Below, piece after piece: positions 5,827 to 12,101 of a stretch of 12,101 nt of DNA (position 1 is its first letter; each line of letters begins with the position of its first letter). The DNA is taken from the NCBI GenBank assembly GCA_002352145.1, contig DEHX01000068.1, forward strand, positions 461-12,561, read 5' to 3'. Under the pieces are notes generated by a model. The model ran no database searches and was not told the DNA's origin. It worked only from the letters and a program-made list of their open reading frames with translations. Source of the DNA: Chitinophagaceae bacterium UBA2789 (GTDB lineage: Bacteria; Bacteroidota; Bacteroidia; Chitinophagales; Chitinophagaceae). Position numbers and translations under genes: made by a program.

Positions 5827-5928
5827 TTAATACTTATAGCAAAATACCAGTTTATCTCCCTTCTCACATTGCTCTCTCATTTGTGCAATAAATTTTCCAT
5901 GGTTGGGCAGGTTCAGCCGGTTCAAAAT
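5827..5928 (-). pseudogene. Copy C: detached 3' end of the zinc-ribbon gene family
   Basis: The minus strand encodes ILNRLNLPNHGKFIAQMREQ, followed by CEKGDKLVFCYKY and a stop. By hand, 89 of 98 bases match the intact gene's 3' end (3651-3748). Similarity stops abruptly at about 5925, where AT-rich sequence leading to the next gene begins. No start or body of the gene is present. It keeps the 3' flank too (shared AATTTAATACTT and the hairpin). Confidence 0.8.
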
Positions 5929-5995
5929 ATAGATAATCAATATTTTTCTTTTCATTTCATCGGCGTTAGAAGTATATTTATAAAAAGTAAATCAC

Positions 5996-7036
5996 ATGTA
6001 GCGGATTATATTTTTAGCTTTTATTTTTGGTCTGTCACTATCCATTTCAGCACAGGACAACTGGAAAAAGGAATTTGATCAGTTTAAGACAGCTGCAAAA
6101 ACTAATACCGGGTATCTGCAATTACGCCAAAAAATTTCAGATCTTATTGATGCCGCGAAGGATTCGACAACGAATTTTTCAAAAGTGAAAAATCTTTTTT
6201 CATCGAATAAACCGCTTTTAACAGAGTCGTATACTAAGGCGGGTATTAACCCTGTAAAGAAACTATCCGTGCAGCAACCGCTTACCGCTTATTACAACCG
6301 TGTAAAAACAGCAGGTAAGCTGATACTTGACCGTGACCTGGTAAGAGAAGCGTTGGCAACAGCAGGCCTGGTGGTAACGAAAATTGAAAAAGTGCCTCCG
6401 TCTTTTTTTGCTTTATGGGTTTTCAATAATTATCCTAACCGGGAAATGCCAAGACCTGTCAATTATTCACATGAGTCTGCTACCAGCAAAATCAGTTTCA
6501 CCTCCAGGCGATGTGATGGAGCAGAAGATTGTTACCAGGGTGTTTTTGCTATAGGTTATCCGAATAACATCACCGTTCCCAAAAATCCCGAAATCATTAA
6601 GGCAAAGATTGTGCTTGAATATTCGTTCATGTATACCGGGTGGGATACTTATGGAGCCAATACAGCAATGGAGTTAATGTTAAGAACAGGTAATAGATTT
6701 GTCAGTACACAGGTTAATGATTTACCTAACAGCTCCTTAATAAAACCAGACTTTGTTTACCCGTCTGGTACTCTTATAACGACACCTACTGACGGGTGGA
6801 AAACTGCAGGAATAATGTTACCGCCTGTTTCCGTAACAACAGATGTGCAGGAAATCGGGGCAAGAAAAAACGGTACTATAAGTTTTGAAGGATTTGTAAC
6901 TCCCGGGTCAAACTTTGATGTACATCTCGGTATAGGTTATCCGCCGGGTACCAACAAAGGTCTGCATGGCTGTTACCATTATTGTGAGTTTTTGTTAAAG
7001 AAAATGACCGTGACATTTTTGAAGTCATCCAGGTAA
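5996..7036 (+). pseudogene. Secreted protein gene, 346 codons, with a TAG in codon 2
   Basis: In frame with the long ORF whose first listed start is GTG 6185, the sequence upstream reads ATG-TAG-CGG (5996-6004) followed by IIFLAFIFGLSLSISAQ, a near-perfect Sec signal peptide with cleavage before Gln. If codon 2 were AAG the start would be MKRIIF, the usual form. So one base change appears to have removed the start. The mature part runs without further stops: QDNWKKEFDQF, a region with AAKDSTTNFS, then a beta-rich domain with cysteines (RRCDGAEDCYQGV, GCYHYCEF) and aromatic motifs (MYTGWDTYGANTAME). I do not recognise the domain. A weak TATATTTA promoter-like element lies at 5973-5980. If the TAG is real, only a rare ATT/ATA start could save the signal peptide; GTG 6185 would give a protein without one. 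Confidence 0.75.
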
Positions 7037-7088
7037 TTTTTTGCAGTTTGTAATTATGCTATCGCCTTTGACGGTATTCCCAATGCGT

Positions 7089-7727
7089 TTATTGCCCTGC
7101 CTTATACCGGTTGTAGTCTTTTACGATAACTTGTTTTCCGGTAAACCAGTTATTATAAGCGGTGTTCTTTGTATTGATACCGGGCCAATCAGATAGTTGT
7201 TTCTTCAGCCAGCGGGTCGAAGTAAAATACTTTCGTTTTCCGGTGTTGCTTTCTTCCAATATAAAAAACTGGTCATTTTTGGAGCCGGGGTCGGGCTGTT
7301 CAAAATACCATAAATGATAATAGCCCCCGATAACTAAACGATGAAGAAATACAGGCTTGCTTGATTTTGTTTTTTCAGGTTTAATAAGCATAGCATATGC
7401 GACGTCAATGGAATCTGATACATACCAGCTCACTTGTTCAGGTTTTGTTTCATCCCACCGGACAAAATATGCCCTGACACTGCCGGGATAAATAATCCTG
7501 ATAGAATCATTATTGAATTCTGCCACCACATAATCATGCCTGTAGGCAGCTCTTACCCGGGGTTTTATCCCCACATCTCTTGTTTTTAATACAATAGTAC
7601 AGTTAATCGTATCTCCATTGAGGGTGACAATTCCGCCATTGTATTGCAACTGCCCGGAAACGGAATAACCTAGTATAAGCACTAATAACAGAGTGGATAA
7701 AGCTGAAAAACGGGTTTGAAGTTTCAT
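7089..7727 (-). CDS. Secreted hypothetical protein, 212 aa
   Basis: A signal peptide (MKLQTRFSALSTLLLVLILG, then YSVSG, cleavage before Gln) leads into QLQYNGGIVTLNGDTINCTI. The pattern 'x-G-x-I-x-x-x-N-G-D-T-I' is common at the mature N-terminus of exported Bacteroidota proteins of unknown function. The rest is beta-rich and aromatic, with VIGGYYHLWYFEQ and KRKYFTSTRWLKKQLSDWPG near the end. It is likely periplasmic or outer-membrane associated. It converges with the secreted gene ending at 7036. Upstream on its own strand, TTTG, 19 bases and TATTATTT form a partial match to the Bacteroidota promoter, with the perfect palindrome CATTTGCAAATG overlapping the TTTG. A fossil copy of its 3' end lies at 4471-4518. 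Confidence 0.8.
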   Translation of the reverse strand: MKLQTRFSALSTLLLVLILGYSVSGQLQYNGGIVTLNGDTINCTIVLKTRDVGIKPRVRAAYRHDYVVAEFNNDSIRIIYPGSVRAYFVRWDETKPEQVSWYVSDSIDVAYAMLIKPEKTKSSKPVFLHRLVIGGYYHLWYFEQPDPGSKNDQFFILEESNTGKRKYFTSTRWLKKQLSDWPGINTKNTAYNNWFTGKQVIVKDYNRYKAGQ

Positions 7728-8029
7728 AGAATTAAAATAATAAAGAAGTTATCATTTGCAAATGCTTCCGATCTGGAAAAACAAAGAAAAATAACCATGG
7801 TTCGGGAATAGTATTTCTTTTTCCCGGTAAGGAAATGCTGGTAAAAAATTCAGTACAGGCAGCTTTGTTTATGCTTCGATGACAGGATTTATCCCGCCCT
7901 GTCAGGATTGAAGACCAAAAGTTACCTGTTTTGTCACCGGCAGCGCCTTTTTTAGCCCCGGCACGGTTATTCGGTATGGATTAAGTCAATCAAACAAAGC
8001 ATAGCTTTACTCAATCTTAAAAACTGATT
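7728..8029. other. Divergent intergenic region
   Basis: This stretch of 302 bases separates the divergent 212-aa gene (-) and DUF6941-like gene (+). It holds the 12-bp palindrome CATTTGCAAATG (7753-7764) in the promoter area of the minus gene, and a hairpin GACAGG (7881-7886) with CCTGTC (7898-7903) over an 11-base loop. TAGCTTTA (8002-8009) is a 7/8 match to TAnnTTTG ahead of the plus gene. I see no small ORF or RNA gene. Confidence 0.4.
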
Positions 8030-8422
8030 ATGGAAATTGAAATCTTCACCCTGGCGGATTTTGCCCAGGATAATAACTCCAAGCTTACCATTGTGGGCAC
8101 TTTTGACAGTATTAATTCCAAACAATTCCCGGCGCAGCATCCTGCCTGTTCGCTGGCCTGCCGCCTTCGCTTTGCAGCCAAAGAAGCCGGCCCGCATGAT
8201 TTTAAGTTAAGACTTATCAACACCGATGGAAAGGAGATCATTCAGCCAATTGAAGGCAATATCAATATCGGTAATCCGCCCAACGGGCAATTTGCATCTG
8301 TAAACGTTGTGATCAACTTCAACCAGCTGCAGTTTGAAAAAGCCGGCCGCTATTCCTTCGAATTATATGTTGACGGCGAATGGAAATCCGGTTTGCCCTT
8401 ATTGCTGAACCAGGTATCCTGA
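8030..8422 (+). CDS. DUF6941-like cytosolic protein, 130 aa
   Basis: The N-terminus MEIEIFTLADFAQDNNSKLT, then IVGTFDSI, matches my memory of the small DUF6941 family (it starts with '(A/C)D.A....GK..I.G.FD.I'). The function of that family is not established. The protein is all-beta in appearance, with no signal peptide. It contains strands FKLRLINTDGKEII and SVNVVINFNQLQFEKAGRYS, and ends FELYVDGEWKSGLPLLLNQV. The 'G.Y.F.L..DG' closing pattern resembles an immunoglobulin-like or galactose-binding-like sandwich. It has its own gap upstream and is 112 bases before the prolyl oligopeptidase gene, so it is probably a separate unit. The family assignment is from recall and should be tested with a profile search. 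Confidence 0.7.
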   Translation: MEIEIFTLADFAQDNNSKLTIVGTFDSINSKQFPAQHPACSLACRLRFAAKEAGPHDFKLRLINTDGKEIIQPIEGNINIGNPPNGQFASVNVVINFNQLQFEKAGRYSFELYVDGEWKSGLPLLLNQVS

Positions 8423-8534
8423 CAAGGCATTTATCCCCGTTTACGGCCTCCTGTCAAGTCAAAGGCTAATTAATGAACAGCTTTTGCTGCTTACAATGGC
8501 TTTGCCTTAACTTAGAAGCAGTAAAATCATTTGT

Positions 8535-10673
8535 ATGAAGAAACATTTTGCATTCCTGATGTTTATAGCACCCTTACTGGCAGCAGGCCAGTTGCAGTAT
8601 CCTACTACTAAAAAAGGAGAAACAGTTGAAGATTATCATGGCACCAAAGTGGCCGATCCTTACCGCTGGCTCGAAGATGATAACAGTGAAGAGACTAAAG
8701 CATGGGTACAAGCCCAAAACAAAGTGACCTTTGATTACCTTGCCACCCTGCCTCAGCGGGACAAGATCAAAAAAAGGCTGGAAGAACTGTGGAACTATCC
8801 AAGGTATTCTTCTCCTTCCAAAAAGAACGAGTACTATTACTTCTATAAGAACGATGGTTTGCAAAACCAGGCAGTGCTTTATCGCCAGAAAGGACTGGAT
8901 GGAAAGCCGGAAGAATTTCTGAACCCCAATACACTGAACAAAGAAGGTATTGCTGCGTTGGGTTCAACCAGCTTCAGTAAATCCGGAAAATATTTTGCCT
9001 ATAGTGTAGCCGTAGCCGGCAGTGACTGGCAGGAGGGATACATTATGGAAACTGCTACCAAAAAAATATTGACAGACAAGATACGCTGGATCAAATTCAG
9101 CGGTTTTAGCTGGAAAGGTGATGATGGCTTCTATTACAGCGGGTATGATCAGCCTGATGAAAAAACAAAGCTCAGCAAGCAGAATCAGAATCATAAAGTA
9201 TTTTATCACAAGCTGGGCACTGATCAGTCACAGGATGAACTGATCTACCAGGACAAAGAACATCCGCTCCGGTATCATAGCGCCGGGCTTACAGAGGATA
9301 AACGATTTCTAATCCTCCAGGTTTCAGAAGGTACCAGTGGTGCAGAAATTTGGTACTGGGATTTGCAGGACCCCACACAGGATAAATTCAACCTGTTGAT
9401 CAAAGGGTTCACTACTGAACCTGATGTGATCGATAATTACAGCAACAGGCTGCTGGTAAGAACCAATGATGGAGCCCCCAATTATAAAGTCGTATTGATC
9501 GATCCTAAAAACCCGGGCAAAGAAAACTGGAAAACAATTATTCCGGAAAAAGAAGAAGCGCTGCAGGGTGTAGGTACCGCCGGTGGGTACATGTTTGCGA
9601 GCTACCTGAAAGATGCTTCCACCAAAGTGTACCAGTATACTTACAATGGTGACCTGGTACGGGAGATCAAATTACCGGGAATTGGCTCAGCTGGTGGTTT
9701 TGGCGGAGAAAGAGAAGACAAGGAGTTTTTCTATACCTTCTCTTCCTTCAGCACACCTCCCTCTATTTATCGTTACAATATTGCTACGGGTGAATCGACT
9801 TTATTCCGCAAAACAGAAGTTAAGCTTAAAACAGATGATTTTGTAACCGAGCAGGTTTTCTTTACCAGTAAGGATGGCACAAAAGTACCCATGTTCCTGA
9901 CCTATAAAAAAGGCCTGGTAAAGAACGGGCAAAACCCGGTACTGCTCTATGGCTACGGAGGCTTCAATATTCCTGTCACACCGGGTTTCAGTACCAGCAA
10001 TGCTTTCTTTATTGAGCAGGGTGGTATTTATGTATCTGTTACGCTTCGTGGCGGCAGTGAATATGGTGAGAAATGGCATAAAGCAGGTATGCTGGAAAAC
10101 AAACAAAATGTTTTTGATGATTTTATAGGCGCAGCCGAACACCTGATCAAAGAGAAATACACCAACAGTCAAAAGATTGCTATCCGCGGCGGCAGCAATG
10201 GAGGCCTCCTTGTTGGCGCTGTCATGACACAGCGTCCAGATTTGTTTAAAGTAGCCTTGCCTGCGGTGGGTGTATTGGATATGCTCCGTTATCACAAGTT
10301 TACCGTAGGCTGGGGATGGGCCGTGGAGTATGGTAATGCAGATTCTGCAAAGCAGTTTCCATACCTGTACAAATATTCACCGTATCACAACCTGAAACAA
10401 GGCGTCAGCTACCCGGCTACGTTAGTTACCACAGCCGACCATGATGACAGGGTAGTGCCGGCCCACTCATTTAAGTTTGCTGCCCGTTTACAGGAATACC
10501 ATTCAGGTGCTAATCCTGTATTGATAAGAGTAGATGTAAATGCAGGTCATGGTGCAGGAAAGCCTACCAGTAAGCAAATAGATGAGGCCACCGATATCTG
10601 GAGTTTTGTAATGTATAACCTGGGAATGCCTTTCAGGGAACCATCGGCCCCGGTTCAGAAAAAAGGATTTTGA
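8535..10673 (+). CDS. Secreted prolyl oligopeptidase (peptidase family S9A), 712 aa
   Basis: This serine peptidase cuts short peptides after proline. A signal peptide (MKKHFAFLMFIAPLLAAG, cleavage before Gln19) puts it in the periplasm. The start of the mature chain shows the S9 N-terminal signature DPYRWLEDDNSEETKAWV. A seven-bladed propeller follows to about residue 430 and gates access to the active site. The alpha/beta-hydrolase domain has YGYGGF (oxyanion-side loop), RGGSEYGEKWH, the nucleophile in GGSNGG (Ser554), catalytic Asp637 in DHDDRVVP with substrate-binding Arg639, and His672 in NAGHGAGK. The full triad and the typical length of about 700 residues say the enzyme is active. It probably acts in peptide scavenging. 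It stands alone: the terminator at 10706-10727 follows 32 bases after its stop. No Shine-Dalgarno is visible at ATG 8535. Confidence 0.97.
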   Translation: MKKHFAFLMFIAPLLAAGQLQYPTTKKGETVEDYHGTKVADPYRWLEDDNSEETKAWVQAQNKVTFDYLATLPQRDKIKKRLEELWNYPRYSSPSKKNEYYYFYKNDGLQNQAVLYRQKGLDGKPEEFLNPNTLNKEGIAALGSTSFSKSGKYFAYSVAVAGSDWQEGYIMETATKKILTDKIRWIKFSGFSWKGDDGFYYSGYDQPDEKTKLSKQNQNHKVFYHKLGTDQSQDELIYQDKEHPLRYHSAGLTEDKRFLILQVSEGTSGAEIWYWDLQDPTQDKFNLLIKGFTTEPDVIDNYSNRLLVRTNDGAPNYKVVLIDPKNPGKENWKTIIPEKEEALQGVGTAGGYMFASYLKDASTKVYQYTYNGDLVREIKLPGIGSAGGFGGEREDKEFFYTFSSFSTPPSIYRYNIATGESTLFRKTEVKLKTDDFVTEQVFFTSKDGTKVPMFLTYKKGLVKNGQNPVLLYGYGGFNIPVTPGFSTSNAFFIEQGGIYVSVTLRGGSEYGEKWHKAGMLENKQNVFDDFIGAAEHLIKEKYTNSQKIAIRGGSNGGLLVGAVMTQRPDLFKVALPAVGVLDMLRYHKFTVGWGWAVEYGNADSAKQFPYLYKYSPYHNLKQGVSYPATLVTTADHDDRVVPAHSFKFAARLQEYHSGANPVLIRVDVNAGHGAGKPTSKQIDEATDIWSFVMYNLGMPFREPSAPVQKKGF

Positions 10674-10705
10674 CCAGATATAAAATAAAGATGTAATAAG
10701 ATACT

Positions 10706-10730
10706 AAAGCAAACGGTTGTTTGCTTTGTT
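10706..10730 (+). terminator. Terminator of the prolyl oligopeptidase gene
   Basis: AAAGCAAAC (10706-10714) pairs perfectly with GTTTGCTTT (10719-10727) over the 4-base loop GGTT, with a short GTT tail. The stem is AT-rich and the T-run is inside the stem, as is common for Bacteroidota terminators. Confidence 0.7.
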
Positions 10731-10755
10731 AAAAGGATAAGTGGTTGAAATTTTT

Positions 10756-10788
10756 ATTTAGGTGTGCAATATATTTGCACACCTAAAT
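10756..10788 (+). promoter_or_regulatory. Perfect 14-bp-arm palindrome enclosing a TATATTTG promoter element
   Basis: ATTTAGGTGTGCAA (10756-10769) and TTGCACACCTAAAT (10775-10788) are exact inverted copies separated by 5 bases. The centre holds TATATTTG (10770-10777), a full match to the Bacteroidota -7 consensus TAnnTTTG. A partial -33 element (GTTG, 10744-10747) lies 22 bases upstream. Transcription would start near 10784, leaving a leader of about 16 bases before ATG 10800. A dimeric regulator bound here would block RNA polymerase, so this is best read as an operator over the promoter. I cannot name the regulator. Confidence 0.75.
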
Positions 10789-10799
10789 TTTTTAATTAC

Positions 10800-11486
10800 A
10801 TGAGCAAAGGATTATTATTTGGATTTGCATTGATGGCTGTATCCTCACTCTTTGGACAAGCATCTCCCGAAACAGAGGCAACAATTGATGACCTGAAAGT
10901 TTCTCCAATGCGTATACCTGCATTGCAGGAAGTATCCGGTTCTCCCTTCATGACTACGGAATATAAAAACGCAACGATTCACCTGAAGGATAACAAGTAT
11001 GTTGCCGACATTCCCGTTAAGTTCAACATCTATAACAATTTTATGATGGTAAAGATGGATGACGGGCAGGAATTGAAGCTGGATAATTTCAAATCGGTAA
11101 CCTGGGATGAAAAGGCTGATGACGGTACCCTGAAGCATTATGAATTTGCCATGGGTTACCCGGAAATCGACAAGCATTCCGACAGGGCCGTTTACCAGGT
11201 TCTGTCTGCCGGGCCCAATGCACATTTGCTTAAATATATTTCACAGAAAGTGGAAGATGCCAACACACTGGGTGATTACAGCCGCAGGGAGCTGGTAAAA
11301 TCAGAGCAGCTTTATCTCTATATTCCGGGAAAAGATATCAAAAGGATCAAAGCATCTAAAAAAGATATTGCAGAAGCTTTGCCGGCACTGGCCAGTAAAA
11401 TTGAAGAGATCGCTGCCAGCAATAACCTGAAGTTGAAGAGCGAATCAGAAATTGTAACACTGGTTGAAGCGCTGAACAAACCTTAA
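10800..11486 (+). CDS. Secreted hypothetical protein, 228 aa, behind a palindromic operator
   Basis: I choose ATG 10800 (MSKGLLFGFALMAVSSLFG, cleavage before Gln) over the upstream ATG 10764, because the latter lies inside the palindrome and upstream of the predicted transcription start. The mature protein has no recognised domain. Its N-terminal half is beta-rich (KNATIHLKDNKYVADIPVKF, then NIYNNFMMVKMDDGQELKL). This is a style seen in exported Bacteroidota proteins, with a phrase like 'NPVKFN...D.Q'. The C-terminal half is helical and charged (KDIKRIKASKKDIAEALPAL). It is probably periplasmic. It is flanked by terminators on both sides, so it is a single-gene unit whose expression is likely set by the operator overlapping its promoter. 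Confidence 0.8.
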   Translation: MSKGLLFGFALMAVSSLFGQASPETEATIDDLKVSPMRIPALQEVSGSPFMTTEYKNATIHLKDNKYVADIPVKFNIYNNFMMVKMDDGQELKLDNFKSVTWDEKADDGTLKHYEFAMGYPEIDKHSDRAVYQVLSAGPNAHLLKYISQKVEDANTLGDYSRRELVKSEQLYLYIPGKDIKRIKASKKDIAEALPALASKIEEIAASNNLKLKSESEIVTLVEALNKP

Positions 11487-11508
11487 TCGGTTCAACCTAA
11501 TTTATAAG

Positions 11509-11538
11509 AAGTCCTGTCAAATAAAGACAGGACTTTTT
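11509..11538 (+). terminator. Rho-independent terminator of the 228-aa gene
   Basis: AAGTCCTGTC (11509-11518) pairs perfectly with GACAGGACTT (11526-11535) over a 7-base loop, followed by TTT. It is the strongest terminator in the right half and separates the 228-aa gene from the reductase gene. Confidence 0.92.
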
Positions 11539-11560
11539 GTTTTCCCATTACTTTTGGATC

Positions 11561-12101
11561 ATGAAAGTGCTGATCACAGGTGCCAATGGTTTCTTAGGCC
11601 ACTATCTTACCGGGCAGTTATTAACTAAGGGAATTGCTGTGATAGCAACGGGCAAAGGTGAGTGCCGCTTACCTTATTCAGATAATCGATTGTTTCAATT
11701 CCAATCATTAGATTTTACTGATCCGGAAGCCGTTCAGAGCATAATAGGAAATTCAAGACCTGACGTCATCGTACATAGCGGCGCCCTCAGCAAGCCTGAT
11801 GAATGTGAACAACACAAAGACTATGCAGATAAAGTTAACATTGATGGAACCCGGCACCTTTTGGAAGCGGCGGCTGCCGTACAATGTTTTTTCATCTTCA
11901 TATCAACTGATTTCATTTTTGATGGTAAGGAGGGGATGTATACAGAGGAGGACAAGGGTAATCCTGTCAATTACTACGGACTGACAAAGCTTAGGGCAGA
12001 AGCCCTGGTTCAGCAATATGTTTTTAACTGGTCTATAGTGCGTACCGTGCTGGTGTACGGAAAACCACTTACGGGTCGTGGTAATATCCTTACGGTTGTA
12101 A
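11561..12101 (+). CDS. RmlD-like NAD(P)-dependent sugar-nucleotide reductase/epimerase (extended SDR), 3' truncated by the window edge
   Basis: The frame is open from ATG 11561 to the end of the window (180 codons visible). It starts MKVLITGANGFLGHYLTGQL, with the Rossmann dinucleotide motif G7-x-x-G10-x-x-G13. It continues with DFTDPEAV, the strand PDVIVHSGALS, ISTDFIFDG with Ser115 near the active site, and Y139-x-x-x-K143 (YGLTK), the catalytic pair of the short-chain dehydrogenase superfamily. Overall order and wording (VNIDGTRHLLEAA, STDFIFDG, NYYGLTKLRAE) are closest to dTDP-4-dehydrorhamnose reductase (RmlD) relatives. Other RmlD-like substrates are possible, so I give no symbol. TACTTTTG (11549-11556) before the start matches TAnnTTTG, but only 4 bases from ATG, which would give a nearly leaderless message. 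A shorter unrelated ORF inside it in another frame is a shadow. Confidence 0.88.
   Translation, partial: MKVLITGANGFLGHYLTGQLLTKGIAVIATGKGECRLPYSDNRLFQFQSLDFTDPEAVQSIIGNSRPDVIVHSGALSKPDECEQHKDYADKVNIDGTRHLLEAAAAVQCFFIFISTDFIFDGKEGMYTEEDKGNPVNYYGLTKLRAEALVQQYVFNWSIVRTVLVYGKPLTGRGNILTVV

Noticed and set aside
5794..6078. Plus-strand ORF of 94 codons
   Set aside because: It is the antisense of 3'-end copy C followed by the promoter and start of the next gene in the wrong frame.
6185..7036. GTG 6185 as the true start of the secreted gene
   Set aside because: In-frame coding sequence with a full signal peptide extends upstream to 5996; GTG 6185 would cut off the signal peptide and about 60 codons.
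3227..7727. Toxin-immunity or defence island made of the small genes in this zone
   Set aside because: No toxin, nuclease, secretion or defence domain can be seen; duplication and decay alone do not show such a role.
9801..10295. Minus-strand ORF of 164 codons inside the prolyl oligopeptidase gene
   Set aside because: It is the antisense shadow of a gene with a complete catalytic triad; no independent support.
10764..10799. ATG 10764 as start of the 228-aa protein
   Set aside because: It lies in the left arm of the palindrome, upstream of the predicted transcription start, and would bury the signal peptide.

Overview
The window looks like a Bacteroidota chromosome, most likely Chitinophagaceae or a close relative. 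The reasons are a DnaK tail ending in EEVK, almost no Shine-Dalgarno sequences, a TAnnTTTG-type promoter element, WG-repeat and DUF6941-type proteins, and several Sec signal peptides whose predicted cleavage site is followed by Gln. The family-level placement is inferred from protein style; I have run no search.

Layout. (1) 1-872: the 3' part of dnaK (substrate-binding domain only), a dispersed palindromic repeat and a strong terminator. (2) About 880-2640: a markedly AT-rich stretch with an unrecognised 82-aa ORF (+), a secreted retropepsin-like aspartic protease (-) and an unrecognised 81-aa ORF (-). (3) 2641-3226: mostly non-coding, with a two-tier hairpin beside a GT tract and a possible 24-aa membrane peptide. 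(4) 3186-7108: a patchwork of intact and broken genes. It holds a 235-aa zinc-ribbon-like gene (-) and a 97-aa ORF (-), plus two extra detached copies of the 235-aa gene's 3' end. It also holds a 12-unit, 21-bp degenerate tandem repeat, a secreted WG-repeat protein (+), and a secreted protein gene (+) whose second codon reads TAG. At the end comes a secreted 212-aa protein (-), whose 3' end has a diverged fossil copy at about 4471-4518. (5) 8030-12101: an ordinary housekeeping-like block on the + strand: a DUF6941-like protein, a secreted prolyl oligopeptidase (S9A) with an intact triad, a secreted 228-aa protein behind a perfect 14-bp-arm palindrome that contains a TATATTTG promoter element, a clear terminator, and the 5' part of an RmlD-like NAD(P)-dependent sugar-nucleotide reductase running off the window.

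How it fits together. The edges (dnaK, prolyl oligopeptidase, RmlD-like) look like core genome. The middle looks like an accessory zone where small secreted or hypothetical genes have duplicated and decayed, leaving gene 3' ends behind. I see no transposase, integrase, tRNA, CRISPR array or recognised defence system. The most distinctive signals are the repeated gene 3' ends with a conserved downstream hairpin, the 21-bp tandem array, the codon-2 nonsense mutation and the palindromic operator/promoter before the 228-aa gene.
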